A stretch of 64,000 bases of DNA. Origin: Arthrobacter sp. StoSoilB20 (GTDB taxonomy: Bacteria; Actinomycetota; Actinomycetes; Actinomycetales; Micrococcaceae). Made by a program: the position numbers and the translations under genes. The DNA is taken from contig NZ_AP024651.1 of assembly GCF_019977295.1 (NCBI RefSeq), positions 3,472,001-3,536,000 of the forward strand, read 5' to 3'. The notes beneath the pieces were generated by a model. That model did not search any database and had not been told where the DNA came from. It was given only the letters and a program-made list of their open reading frames with translations. Shown one piece after another: positions 38,215 through 47,034 of this stretch (position 1 is the first letter of the stretch; each line of letters opens with the position of its first letter).

Positions 38215-39186
38215 ATGACCATCGCAGACGCCCCGCCCGTTGTTGCGGCCGCGGCGGACGCGGCCGTCAGGTGGCATCCGGGCGGCGCCTTCCGCTTGGA
38301 CCAGACCATGTTTCCGCTCATGCGGGGCAACGGGGACCCGTCCTTCGCCGCGCAATCCAACGGCTTCTGGATGGCGTTCACCGCGGATTCCGGGCCGGTC
38401 TCGCTGAGGTTGTCGGCAAGCGGATTGGGCGACGAATGCTTCGTGGACGCCCAAGCGTGGGGCCCTGGGGCCGGCGACGCCATTGCGGGGGTGCCCAGGC
38501 TTTTGGGCGCCCACGACGATTGGTCTCCGTTTGATGAGCCCGCTTTCCACGCCACGCTCCCCCGCCTGGTCACAGAAGCACGACGCCGGAACCTGGCTTT
38601 GCGGCTGCCCTCCACCGGGCGCATGGTTGACTCCCTGGTGCCCACCATTCTGGAGCAAAAGGTCACCACGCTGGAGGCACGTCGTGGATACCGGTACCTG
38701 ATGCACCGGTACGGAACCCCTGCCCCCGGCAAGGCTCCCGCGGGGTTGCTGGTGCCTCCCACTGCCCGGCAGTGGCTGGCAGTTCCGTCATGGGAGTGGC
38801 ACAAGGCCGGGGTTGGGCCACAGCGTTCGGCCACGGTGATGCGGGCGCTGCAGTCCGCCGTCGCGCTTGAACGGCTGGCAGGCCTTGATCCGGCGCAGGC
38901 GAGCGCCGGGATGCAGACGATTCCAGGGATCGGCATCTGGACGGCGTCGGAGGTAGTCCAGCGGACACACGGCTGCCCGGATTCGATTTCCGTGGGTGAC
39001 TACCACTTGGCCTCTTACGTGGGCTACGCACTGACAGGTCGGAAGACCGACGACGCGGGCATGTTGGAACTCCTGGAGCCCTGGCGCGGACAGAGGCAGA
39101 GGCTGGTCCGCATGCTGTACCTCAGTGGTTTCCGCAAACCCACCTTCGGGCCACGGATGACGGTTCAGGATCACCGGCGCCACTAA
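38215..39186 (+). CDS. DNA-3-methyladenine glycosylase-like (HhH-GPD) protein
   Basis: 323 residues. Helix-hairpin-helix GPD superfamily: MQTIPGIGIWTASEV is the HhH motif near residue 240, and the catalytic Asp is in SVGDYHLAS about 20 residues later. No 4Fe-4S Cys cluster, so AlkA-like rather than Nth or MutY. The N-terminal 100 residues (RLDQTMFPLMRGNGDPSF) look like the AlkA/OGG N-domain. Likely removes alkylated bases; the exact lesion is not predictable. It is divergent from the VOC gene. Confidence 0.85.
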   Translation: MTIADAPPVVAAAADAAVRWHPGGAFRLDQTMFPLMRGNGDPSFAAQSNGFWMAFTADSGPVSLRLSASGLGDECFVDAQAWGPGAGDAIAGVPRLLGAHDDWSPFDEPAFHATLPRLVTEARRRNLALRLPSTGRMVDSLVPTILEQKVTTLEARRGYRYLMHRYGTPAPGKAPAGLLVPPTARQWLAVPSWEWHKAGVGPQRSATVMRALQSAVALERLAGLDPAQASAGMQTIPGIGIWTASEVVQRTHGCPDSISVGDYHLASYVGYALTGRKTDDAGMLELLEPWRGQRQRLVRMLYLSGFRKPTFGPRMTVQDHRRH

Positions 39187-39195
39187 AAGCGTTGC

Positions 39196-40872
39196 TTAGA
39201 GGTGCAGGCGGGATACCGCTTCCTGACGCATGTCCACCTTCCGGACCTTGCCGGAGACTGTCATGGGAAAGCTTTCACGCACATCCACGTAGCGGGGGAT
39301 CTTGTAATGGGCCAGTTTCCCCCGGCAGTACGCGGCCAGGTCCTCGGGCGTGAGTGGGGCAGCCCCGGGTTTGAGGATGATGCATGCCATGAGTTCCTCG
39401 CCGTACTTTGCGTCAGGCACCCCAATCACCTGCACATCCTGGATATCCGGGTGCAGATACAGGAATTCCTCGATCTCCCGTGGGTAGATGTTCTCCCCGC
39501 CGCGGATCACCATGTCCTTGATGCGCCCCTCGATCACCAGGTAGCCGTCCGTGTCCATGCGGGCGAGGTCACCTGTGTGCATCCATCCTTCCGCGTCAAT
39601 GGCTTCGGAAGTTTTCTCCGGCTGTCCCCAATAACCGCTCATGACCGCATAGCCACGGGTGCACAGCTCCCCAATGACGCCCCGTTCCACTGTTTCCCCG
39701 GTCCCCGGGTCCACGATCCTGCTCTCCAGATGCGGCATGGTCCGTCCCACCGTGGTGGTCCGCTGCTCCAGGGTGTCCCCCGGCCGGGTCATGGTGGACA
39801 CGGGCGAAGTCTCGGTCATTCCGTAGCAGATGGCCACGTCCACCATGTGCATCTCATCGATCACCCGGCGCATCACCTCGATGGGGCACAGGGAGCCTGC
39901 CATCACGCCGGTGCGCAGCGTGGAGAGGTCGTAGGAAGCAAAATCGGGCAGGGCCAGTTCTGCGATGAACATGGTGGGCACGCCGTAGAGGGACGTTCCG
40001 CCGAAATCCTGCACTGCTTCCAACGCTGCCGAGGCAGTGAATCCGCGGCTGGGAATGATGGTGGCCGCCCCGAAACTGAGCGCATTGAGGTTTCCGATGA
40101 CCATGCCGAAGCAGTGGTAGAACGGTACCGGGATCACCACGCGGTCATGTTCGGTGTACTTCAGGAGCCGGCCGATCGAGTGCCCGTTGTTGAGGATGTT
40201 GTGGTGGGTCAGCGTCGCACCCTTGGGAAACCCCGTGGTGCCCGAGGTGTATTGCAGGTTGATGGCCTCGTGCGGGTCAAGTTCGGCCATCCGGTCCTGG
40301 ACAGCGGAAGGCCCGACGCCGTCGGCCCGGGTGAGGAGTTCTGCGTACCTCATCTCGTGGCTGGCTTCGGGTTCGCCCGCTGCCAACTCCAGTTCAGGGT
40401 CCCCCGGGAGGAAGACGATCTCCCGGAGTTCCGGACAGACCGCCGCAGCGTCCCTGGCCATGCCCACGTAGTCGCTGTGCTTATCTGAAGGAGCAACCAC
40501 CAGCATCCGCATGCCGTTCTGCCGCACCACGAATTCCAGCTCGTGGCTCCTGTACGCCGGATTGACGTTGACCAGGATCGCCCCGACCTTGGCTGTCGCG
40601 TATTGCAGGATGGTCCACTCGGCGCAGTTCGGGCTCCAGATCCCGATCCGGTCCCCTTTGGCCACGCCGGTGGCGAGCAGTGCCCGGGCGAGGCGGTTGA
40701 CGTCGTCGTTCAGTTTTTCGTAGCTCCACCGGCGGGCGTCACCACCAGGCGTCGCTGCGGCTTCAATGAGGGCGTCCCGCAAAGGAAATTGTGCGGCGAT
40801 GCGCTCAAAGTGGGCGCCGATGGTCTCTTCGAGCAACGGGACGTCAGTGTCTCCGGCAGTGTAGGACAACAT
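39196..40872 (-). CDS. Fatty-acyl-CoA synthetase (AMP-binding), FadD-like
   Basis: 558 residues of the ANL superfamily. Adenylation motifs: YTSGTTGFPKGATLTHHN near residue 210, YGMTETSPVS near 350, and GWMHTGDLARMDTDGY; the C-terminal lid has GRIKDMVIRGGENIYP and GKVRKVDM (Lys). Chain length cannot be read but the sequence is closest to medium-to-long-chain acyl-CoA synthetases (FadD35 type). It lies alone and converges with the DNA glycosylase. Confidence 0.9.
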   Translation of the reverse strand: MLSYTAGDTDVPLLEETIGAHFERIAAQFPLRDALIEAAATPGGDARRWSYEKLNDDVNRLARALLATGVAKGDRIGIWSPNCAEWTILQYATAKVGAILVNVNPAYRSHELEFVVRQNGMRMLVVAPSDKHSDYVGMARDAAAVCPELREIVFLPGDPELELAAGEPEASHEMRYAELLTRADGVGPSAVQDRMAELDPHEAINLQYTSGTTGFPKGATLTHHNILNNGHSIGRLLKYTEHDRVVIPVPFYHCFGMVIGNLNALSFGAATIIPSRGFTASAALEAVQDFGGTSLYGVPTMFIAELALPDFASYDLSTLRTGVMAGSLCPIEVMRRVIDEMHMVDVAICYGMTETSPVSTMTRPGDTLEQRTTTVGRTMPHLESRIVDPGTGETVERGVIGELCTRGYAVMSGYWGQPEKTSEAIDAEGWMHTGDLARMDTDGYLVIEGRIKDMVIRGGENIYPREIEEFLYLHPDIQDVQVIGVPDAKYGEELMACIILKPGAAPLTPEDLAAYCRGKLAHYKIPRYVDVRESFPMTVSGKVRKVDMRQEAVSRLHL

Positions 40873-40955
40873 GACGGAACGCTACCAAGGGACGGGCCGC
40901 AACAGAACCGTAACCACCTCCAGCGGGGCCGTGTCCTGCCGGTAGGGTTGGATCC

Positions 40956-41234
40956 ATGAGTGCACCCATTGACCTGCAGGCCACGTTCATCCCCAACGAA
41001 GGCGAGTTCTTCCGAGTGAAGCTCGCTTTGGAAATCGCGATCGACGAGGTCGTGAACGAGCCCGGCTGCATCCGTTACGAGCTCACCGAAGCTACCGAGG
41101 ACAAGCTCGTCCTCACGGAGCGCTGGGAATCCGAGGAGCTTCTCGAGAAGCACTCCAAGGGAATCGCCGTCCAGGACCTGAACGAGTCCCTCAGCGCTTT
41201 GCTGGCTGAGCCCGTCAAGCTCGAACGGCTCTAA
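40956..41234 (+). CDS. Antibiotic biosynthesis monooxygenase (ABM) domain protein
   Basis: 92-residue single-domain protein. The sequence ATFIPNEGEFFRVKLALEIA, then EPGCIRYELTEATEDK and LTERWESEELLEKH, matches the dimeric alpha/beta barrel ABM/YgiN family, many of which act on quinols. No catalytic residues can be confirmed. It is divergent from the acyl-CoA synthetase. A strong hairpin follows at 41264-41301. Confidence 0.8.
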   Translation: MSAPIDLQATFIPNEGEFFRVKLALEIAIDEVVNEPGCIRYELTEATEDKLVLTERWESEELLEKHSKGIAVQDLNESLSALLAEPVKLERL

Positions 41235-41263
41235 TCGCCGCAAAACTGCGAGAACGCCTTAAA

Positions 41264-41301
41264 GCATCGAGGTCGCCGGAATTTTCCGGCGACCTCGATG
41301 C
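41264..41301. terminator. Bidirectional terminator-like hairpin (17-bp perfect arms)
   Basis: GCATCGAGGTCGCCGGA (41264-41280) pairs perfectly with 41285-41301 around a 4-base ATTT loop. It separates the convergent ABM protein and thioredoxin genes. T runs are short on both strands. Confidence 0.8.
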
Positions 41302-41338
41302 ATTTCCGGCGAATTCGGTGTCGAACCGCCGTTGGGTC

Positions 41339-41716
41339 TTAGTTTTCCTGGGCCTCGGCACGCGACTTGGCAACGTGGGCGTGGACCTCTTCCATGTCCA
41401 ATCCCTTCACCGCTTCAATGACCTGCTCAAGCTGCTGGCCGTTGAGGGCACCGGGCTGGGAGAAGACCAAGACCTTTTCGCGGAAAGCCATGAGTGTGGG
41501 GATGGACGTGATCCCGGCTTCTGCGGCCAGTTGCTGCTCGGCCTCGGTGTCGACCTTCGCAAAAACGACGTCGGCGTGCTTGTCCGAAGCTGCCCCGTAG
41601 GTGGGGGCAAACTGGCGGCACGGGCCGCACCAGGCAGCCCAGAAGTCCACCAGGACAATGTCATTGTCCTCGATGGTCGATGCGAACTGTTCTCCAGTGA
41701 TGTCAACTGTAGCCAT
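41339..41716 (-). CDS. trxA: Thioredoxin
   Basis: 125-residue cytoplasmic disulfide reductase. Active site WCGPC in FWAAWCGPCRQFAP at residue 32, with cis-Pro loop TSIPTLMAF. The C-terminus has an extra helix of about 20 residues (GLDMEEVHAHVAKSRAEAQ) beyond usual thioredoxins, which are about 105-110. It stands alone; no thioredoxin reductase is nearby. Confidence 0.93.
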   Translation of the reverse strand: MATVDITGEQFASTIEDNDIVLVDFWAAWCGPCRQFAPTYGAASDKHADVVFAKVDTEAEQQLAAEAGITSIPTLMAFREKVLVFSQPGALNGQQLEQVIEAVKGLDMEEVHAHVAKSRAEAQEN

Positions 41717-41798
41717 GGTTCCACGGTACGCGACCCTGCCCGCTATGTCCCGTGCAGGGGTGACCTGTTCGCTTCCCGCGTTACCGGGAATAAAGCAA

Positions 41799-43649
41799 CT
41801 ACTTACCCAGCACGTACTTCAGCGCCGACGCGTAGAGCGGAGCCACTTTGTTGTGGCCGGTCTGGTTCATGTGGTTGCCGTCGAGGTAGTCTCCGGCTGC
41901 CCCGGCGATGGTTGCCGTACCGGCCAGGGAAATCCGCGGCCACCCGCGAAGTGCGGCCTCCCGGGTCACGAGTCCGTCCACCCACCGGCGTTGGGCATGG
42001 CTGGCGTCATACCGTGACAAGACTCCATTGATCAGGATGATGCTGCGCGGATACTTGCGCCGGAGTTCGTCCCACAGCCGATTTGCCTGGGACAGGATGG
42101 CTGCATCCGTGGCGCCGATCCGGGCGTCGTTGCCGCCCAGGGTCACCACTACCAGCCCGGGATTTCCCTGCGGCAGGAGGATCCGGTCCTGCGCCAGCGC
42201 ATCGGTGGCAGAACCACCCCCGACGGCGGGACTGCCGGATACGTAACCAATCCCACCGATGCTTCTGACTACTTGGCGCGGATACCCGGCCATGCGGGCA
42301 CCTTGCTCGCCCCAGGAGTCCAGGTCCAGTTGCGAGTCGCCCAGGAAAACCACCGTGGACGCGTCCACGGCTTCGGCCGAGTAGAGCTCCTGGGTGGCGT
42401 CGTTCCAGATGGTTTCCAGTTTCTGGAAGGCCACATGGGTTCCCCTGGTGTCCGTCCAGGTATCGCGGACAGGCCAGCCGAACTCGCCAGGGTTGGCGGA
42501 CCACACTGTATACGTGGGGTGTCCTACGATCCGGGCACCCGTTGCCGGCCCCCACACCAGCCAGCCATTGGCGAACTGCTGCACGAGTCCGCCGGCATGG
42601 GGAAGCTTGTCCGTGAGCGGCAGCCCGAGTTGCCCGGCCGCCCCGCCCAGTGCGTTGTAGCGGTTGTGGACATCGCCATGGGTGGTGGAGTGTGCTCCGG
42701 TAGCAGCGGACCAATAAACCGTCCCACCCTGGAAGAGTTGGTAAACAAAGCTGTTTTGCCGCACTTCCTCACCCACTGGATATCCGAGCGCTCCGTTTTG
42801 GCCCCCTGTGGAGGACCAGTAGCTTCGGATTGCGCCGGTGACTGCTTTCGCCCCGGTAGCAGGTGACCAGAGAATGGTGCCGCGCTGGTACTGCTGGGAT
42901 GAGCCGCCGTTCTTCAGGCCCAGTGCCTCGTCCGTGGCGGGGTAACCCAGCTCGCCCTCTTCCATCCCGGACTGACGCCAACGTTCGCGAATCGCGCCCA
43001 TGGACGGATGCGCCCCTGTGGCCGGCGACCACACCACAAAGCCCCGTTCGAATGCCTGCCAGGCACCGCCGTCGCGCAGTCCAGTGCTTTCCGCGGTTAC
43101 CGGGTACCCCAGGTACCCGGTCTCGAAGCCGGCACGGCCCCAGGCCAGATGGATGGATCCGCTGGTCCGCTGGGCGCCGGTGCCCGGTGAGTAGGTAATG
43201 GCGCCGCGTTCGTAGCTTTGCTTGGACCCTCCGTTGCGGAGCCCACTGGTGGTATCGGTCTTAGGGTAGCCGTGTAAGCCTGAGGGACCGCCCGCGGCCC
43301 ACCATGAGGTGCGGACCGGTCCGTTGACTACCACCCGGGCGCCGGTGCGCGGGGACCAGGCAATGTCCCCTCCCGCGAACCGTTGCACGCAGCCGCTGGT
43401 GCTCCCGCTGCCTGAACATTCCTCGGCACTGGTAGGGCGGAGCAGTACGCTTCGTGCCCAGGCGCTGGTGTTGTAGAGGTTGCCGATTGCGCCGGTGACA
43501 GGCGGTGTGGAGGCCTGCGCGGGAACCGGGGCACCGAGCGAGCCGGGAACCAGCAATGCCAAGGCAACCGCGCCCAGTAACCACCGACGTACCGGCCCCG
43601 CTGCCGTCTTGCTCAAGCCCACTGCATCAACCCCCACCTGCTGCCCCAT
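41799..43649 (-). CDS. Secreted LGFP-repeat protein with C-terminal SGNH/GDSL hydrolase
   Basis: About 616 residues from ATG 43649 (GTG 43691 or internal GTG codons are possible; no clear ribosome binding site). The signal peptide has RRWLLGAVALALLVPGS and APVPAQAS. Seven or so LGFP repeats of about 50 residues follow, with GxLGYPxxxE and WSPATGA units. The C-terminal 200 residues are an SGNH hydrolase: block I FLGDSQLD, block III VTLGGNDARIG, block V DGNHMNQTGH. LGFP repeats are thought to anchor to cell-wall arabinogalactan or similar; the hydrolase may cleave acyl esters on wall polymers. Function and substrate are inferred. Confidence 0.85.
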   Translation of the reverse strand: MGQQVGVDAVGLSKTAAGPVRRWLLGAVALALLVPGSLGAPVPAQASTPPVTGAIGNLYNTSAWARSVLLRPTSAEECSGSGSTSGCVQRFAGGDIAWSPRTGARVVVNGPVRTSWWAAGGPSGLHGYPKTDTTSGLRNGGSKQSYERGAITYSPGTGAQRTSGSIHLAWGRAGFETGYLGYPVTAESTGLRDGGAWQAFERGFVVWSPATGAHPSMGAIRERWRQSGMEEGELGYPATDEALGLKNGGSSQQYQRGTILWSPATGAKAVTGAIRSYWSSTGGQNGALGYPVGEEVRQNSFVYQLFQGGTVYWSAATGAHSTTHGDVHNRYNALGGAAGQLGLPLTDKLPHAGGLVQQFANGWLVWGPATGARIVGHPTYTVWSANPGEFGWPVRDTWTDTRGTHVAFQKLETIWNDATQELYSAEAVDASTVVFLGDSQLDLDSWGEQGARMAGYPRQVVRSIGGIGYVSGSPAVGGGSATDALAQDRILLPQGNPGLVVVTLGGNDARIGATDAAILSQANRLWDELRRKYPRSIILINGVLSRYDASHAQRRWVDGLVTREAALRGWPRISLAGTATIAGAAGDYLDGNHMNQTGHNKVAPLYASALKYVLGK

Positions 43650-43736
43650 CCAACCGCTGAGGCAAGTATCTTCGACGCCGGCACTCTCCACACCGGCGAC
43701 CCAGCCAATGGTGTCACATCGTTATGACAGGAACCC

Positions 43737-43773
43737 TTGATCCGGACTGAACAGGTGTTTAGTCTTTTAAACA
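43737..43773 (+). promoter_or_regulatory. Leaderless promoter with palindromic operator of the TetR-ABC operon
   Basis: TTGATC (43737-43742), 17 bases, TAGTCT (43760-43765), with transcription expected at about 43772, one base from the ATG. The palindrome TGTTTA-GTCTTT-TAAACA (43756-43773) covers the -10 box and the start codon. Confidence 0.6.
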
Positions 43774-44450
43774 TGCGTTCAAGCGCAGAGGATTTCACCA
43801 CCCGGGCCCGCATCCGCGACGCCGCCATCGGACTTTTCGGCCGCGATGGTTTCACCCGCGCCACAGTCCGCGCCGTGGCCCAGGCAGCGGGGGTCAGCCC
43901 TGGCCTGGTCATCCACCACTTCGGCAGCAAGGAAGGCCTTCGCGCCGCCTGCGACCAACACGTCCTCGCCCAAACAGCCAGCCAGGGCCGCGACAAGTCC
44001 GACCCCGCATCAACGCGCCAGCTGATCCAGGACTACATGGGCAACCCGGAGCAGTACGCCCATGAGATCGCCTACATCCGCCAATCGCTGAGCGACGAAT
44101 CAGACGCCGGAGATGCCTTCTTCGACGCCGTGGTGAGGCAAACCCACGACATCATCAATGCCGGCATCGAGGCAGGAACCATCCGCCGGTTCGACGACGT
44201 CCGGTCCACCGCCGTCGTAATTGCCTCCAACAGCCTGTCCATCCTCATGTTGGGCAGGCACCTCTCAAGGTCGCTCGGGGCCGCCACACCCGAACCCCAC
44301 GGGATCGGACCGGATCTGCTGCGGCAACTGACCCTGCCCGCCCTGGAGATCTACACCCACGGCTTCTACACGGATTCGCGGTTCCTTGATGGGGCCCGCG
44401 AGGCGCTGCAGCAAGGAACCACCAACCAAGGAAGGGAGCATGCCCCGTGA
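43773..44450 (+). CDS. TetR-family regulator of the ABC exporter operon
   Basis: 225 residues from ATG 43773. The DNA-binding helix-turn-helix is clear: IRDAAIGLFGRDGFTRATVR then AQAAGVSPGLVIHHFGSK. The C-terminal domain is likely ligand binding. The ATG lies at the predicted transcription start, so the mRNA looks leaderless, and the stop overlaps the next gene as GTGA. Autoregulation by the operator overlapping its start codon is likely. Ligand unknown, perhaps a toxic compound moved by the exporter. Confidence 0.88.
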   Translation: MRSSAEDFTTRARIRDAAIGLFGRDGFTRATVRAVAQAAGVSPGLVIHHFGSKEGLRAACDQHVLAQTASQGRDKSDPASTRQLIQDYMGNPEQYAHEIAYIRQSLSDESDAGDAFFDAVVRQTHDIINAGIEAGTIRRFDDVRSTAVVIASNSLSILMLGRHLSRSLGAATPEPHGIGPDLLRQLTLPALEIYTHGFYTDSRFLDGAREALQQGTTNQGREHAP

Positions 44451-45523
44451 CCCAGGCAATCGTCGTCGAGGGTTTGCGCAAAAAGTTCGGTCACCGCGAG
44501 GTCCTGCATGGACTCGATTTCGCGGTGGAAGCCGGAACGGTGTTCGGCGTCATCGGGCCCAACGGGGCTGGCAAGACCACCACCATGCGGTGCCTGCTGG
44601 ACATCATCCGCCCCAGCGAGGGGTCCATCTCGGTACTCGGACAAAATCCGCGCCGAGCAGGCACTTCCCTACGCCGCAGGATCGGGTACCTCCCCGGCGA
44701 GCTGCACCTGGAGAACCGCACCACCGGCCGCCGCACGCTGGATCACTTTGCCGCCATCAGCGGGCCCGTGGACCCCCGCCACGTCAACGATCTCGCGGAC
44801 CGCCTGAACCTGGACCTGGACCGCCAAACCCGGAAGCTCTCCAAAGGCAACAAGCAGAAGCTGGGGTTGCTGCAGGCCTTCATGCACAAGCCCGAACTCC
44901 TGGTGCTGGATGAGCCCACCAGCGGCCTTGACCCTTTGGTACAGCAGGTTTTCCATGCCATGGTCCGCGAGGCAGTGGCCGCCGGGGCAACGGTCTTCCT
45001 TAGCTCGCACGTCCTGAGCGAGGTCCAACAAGCAGCCGACGCCGTTGCCATCCTCCGCGACGGAGAAATCGCCACCGTGTCCACGGTGGAGGCGCTGCGG
45101 ATGGCTGCCGTGCGGCAACTGCGCTTCAACAGCACAGGAACAACCGCGAACGACGTCGGAGCGCTGCTGGCCCGGGTGCCGGGCGTCACCAACGCAGAGG
45201 TGCGGGAGCTCCCAGCCGACGGCCACGCTGCCGGGACGGTGGTGGCCACGGCGAGGCTTTCCGGTCACGTCCAGCCCCTCATCCAGGAGTTGGCCCGGCT
45301 GAACCTGACGGACCTGGTCCTTGAGGAACCCGATCTTGAAGAGGCCGTCCTGACCCTCTACACGGGAAGCGCCGGCAAAGGGACCGCTGATTCGCGGGCT
45401 GCGGGGCCCGCGGGTTCCACGGGTTCGTCCGGCCCGGCCGTTTCCACGGGTTCTCCCGGCCCGGCCGTTTCGGCGGACAATGCAGGCTCTCCCGTCCGGC
45501 CCGAAGGAGCACACCGTGCCTAG
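44447..45523 (+). CDS. ABC transporter ATPase with low-complexity C-terminal tail
   Basis: 358-residue ATPase. Walker A GPNGAGKTTTM, Q-loop region, signature LSKGNKQKLGLLQ (unusual LSKGN), Walker B LLVLDEPTSGLD and switch His SSHVLSE. A DrrA/CcmA-like C-terminal domain follows, ending in a Gly/Ser/Pro/Ala tail of about 40 residues (two 9-residue repeats coded by a 27-bp duplication). The GTG start overlaps the TetR stop and has GGGAG upstream. It pairs with the membrane protein that follows. Substrate unknown. Confidence 0.88.
   Translation: MTQAIVVEGLRKKFGHREVLHGLDFAVEAGTVFGVIGPNGAGKTTTMRCLLDIIRPSEGSISVLGQNPRRAGTSLRRRIGYLPGELHLENRTTGRRTLDHFAAISGPVDPRHVNDLADRLNLDLDRQTRKLSKGNKQKLGLLQAFMHKPELLVLDEPTSGLDPLVQQVFHAMVREAVAAGATVFLSSHVLSEVQQAADAVAILRDGEIATVSTVEALRMAAVRQLRFNSTGTTANDVGALLARVPGVTNAEVRELPADGHAAGTVVATARLSGHVQPLIQELARLNLTDLVLEEPDLEEAVLTLYTGSAGKGTADSRAAGPAGSTGSSGPAVSTGSPGPAVSADNAGSPVRPEGAHRA
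45415..45468 (+). repeat. 27-bp tandem duplication within the ABC ATPase tail
   Basis: TTCCACGGGTTCGTCCGGCC-type unit occurs at 45415-45441 and 45442-45468 with two differences, giving two similar 9-residue segments (STGSSGPAV / STGSPGPAV). Confidence 0.85.
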
Positions 45524-46316
45524 GATCCTGCCCCTCTTCACCAAAGCCCTGACCGACTCCTGGCGCTCGACGCTGGCTTGGGCACTGGGCCTGACGGCGG
45601 CGTGCATGCTGTACCTGCCGCTCTACCCCTCGATCGGCGGCAGCGCGCAAATGCAGGACCTGATCAACGCGCTTCCAGCCGAGATGACCAAAGCCTTGAA
45701 CTACGATCAGATCGCCTCAGGTCCCGGCTATACGCAAGCCACCATGTTCGGCCTGATCGGCTTCCTGCTGATGTCCATGGCTTCCGTTGGCTGGGGCGCA
45801 GCGGCAGTAGGCGGCGACGAAGAATCAGGGCTGCTGGAACTAACCCTCGCCCACAGCGTCACGCGTGTACAGGTAGTCCTGGAACGCGCACTCGCCATTT
45901 TGATCCGGATCGCGGTTCTTTCGGTCCTTGTCTTCCTGTTGGTGCTGGGACTGAACGGTCCCTCCCAACTGGGCATCGACGTCGGACATCTCGCCGGAGC
46001 AGTCCTGCTGTTTGCCGCACTTGCCCTGCTCAGCGGAACCGCCGCGCTGTGTGCAGGAGCGCTGACCGGCCGGAAGATTTATGCGGTGGCTGCGGGCGCC
46101 GCCGTCGCCGTCCTCGGCTATGTGTTCAACGCCGTGGGGCGGCAAAGTCCTGACGTGGAGTGGTTGCTGAATCTCTCGCCGTACCACTGGGCCTACGGCA
46201 ATTCTCCCGTGGCCAACGGCGCCGACTGGGGTGCAGTTTCAGGGCTCTTCGGCATTTCGGCAGCCCTTATTTTGTGCGGAGCCCTGGCCCTGCGCCACCG
46301 GGATGTGGGTGTCTAG
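45516..46316 (+). CDS. ABC exporter permease subunit
   Basis: 266-residue membrane protein with about six hydrophobic segments. The GTG start (45516) has AAGGAG six bases upstream and lies 8 bp inside the end of the ATPase gene. The N-terminus is cytoplasmic (MPRILPLFTKALTDSWRST). It belongs to the ABC-2 type permeases with VGGDEESGLLELTLAHSVTR in the first cytoplasmic loop. Completes the TetR-ATPase-permease operon. It overlaps the thioesterase gene by 4 bp tail-to-tail. Confidence 0.86.
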   Translation: MPRILPLFTKALTDSWRSTLAWALGLTAACMLYLPLYPSIGGSAQMQDLINALPAEMTKALNYDQIASGPGYTQATMFGLIGFLLMSMASVGWGAAAVGGDEESGLLELTLAHSVTRVQVVLERALAILIRIAVLSVLVFLLVLGLNGPSQLGIDVGHLAGAVLLFAALALLSGTAALCAGALTGRKIYAVAAGAAVAVLGYVFNAVGRQSPDVEWLLNLSPYHWAYGNSPVANGADWGAVSGLFGISAALILCGALALRHRDVGV

Positions 46317-46858
46317 CTCCAGAGGTGCGGGGCAGGCCGACGCGCTCCCGGGAGCGCATTGTTCTCACGCCATTCATGAATCCATTCGGGCAATTCAAGG
46401 TCCGCCGGGGGCGCACCGAATTCGGCGATGATCTCTTCCTGGGTGACCGGCTTGCCCTTGGCCACCAGCCGTGTGGCAATGTGTGCCCGCGCATAGATCT
46501 CGCCGTCCACCACCATCCGCTGTTCAAAGTAGATGGCCTTGGTATCCAAGCCGATGATGCGCGTTTCAATGGTGTAGCGCTGCCAGAGTTTGAGGGACTT
46601 CCGGAAAGCGATGGTCTCGCCGGCAGCCACCGGGCTCCATCCCCTCTTGCGCATCTTGGCCCAGACCCCGCTGCGGACCATGAGGTCGAAACGCCCGAGG
46701 TCCATGAGCGAAAAGTACATGCCGTTGTTGACGTGCATGGCAATGTCGATGTCCGTGGGCAGCACTTTCAGGGGCAAAGAGGACTCTTCCCAGACTCCCA
46801 GGGGAGAGCGCTTGGCCGAGGTAAAGAGCAGCATGAGGGTGCGAAGAAGCAGATGCAT
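46313..46858 (-). CDS. Acyl-CoA thioesterase-like hotdog protein
   Basis: 181-residue hotdog-fold protein of the 4HBT/THEM6 type. The hotdog core has MHVNNGMYFSLMDLGRFDLM (the Asn/Asp loop) and IGLDTKAIYFEQRMVVDGEIY. A hydrophobic N-terminal helix (MHLLLRTLMLLF) could attach it to the membrane. Substrate unknown. The promoter region is shared with the following intergenic zone before the 73-aa gene. Confidence 0.82.
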   Translation of the reverse strand: MHLLLRTLMLLFTSAKRSPLGVWEESSLPLKVLPTDIDIAMHVNNGMYFSLMDLGRFDLMVRSGVWAKMRKRGWSPVAAGETIAFRKSLKLWQRYTIETRIIGLDTKAIYFEQRMVVDGEIYARAHIATRLVAKGKPVTQEEIIAEFGAPPADLELPEWIHEWRENNALPGARRPAPHLWS

Positions 46859-46959
46859 GCCCCAATGTTACCCGCGGGTAACTTGAGGTGGAAGGCCATG
46901 ACCGCATGGTGGACGGTCAATAGTGCTTGCCCTGCTGTATGTCCAACGTTTGCACTAAC

Positions 46960-46981
46960 GTTTACCACCGGTTCATCAAAG
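46960..46981 (+). promoter_or_regulatory. Possible PHO-box-like repeats before the 73-aa gene
   Basis: GTTTACCACCG and GTTCATCAAAG are adjacent 11-base units with a GTTYAYC core; a weaker GTTTGCACTAA lies just before. The match is poorer than at 31436. Confidence 0.25.
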
Positions 46982-47034
46982 AGGTGCAGAATATCTGAAA
47001 CTCATCCGATGAATGACCATACAAGGGGGACCCT

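Noticed and set aside
39202..40488. Plus-strand frame of 428 codons opposite the acyl-CoA synthetase
   Set aside because: The synthetase has all adenylation motifs; no independent evidence supports the antisense frame.
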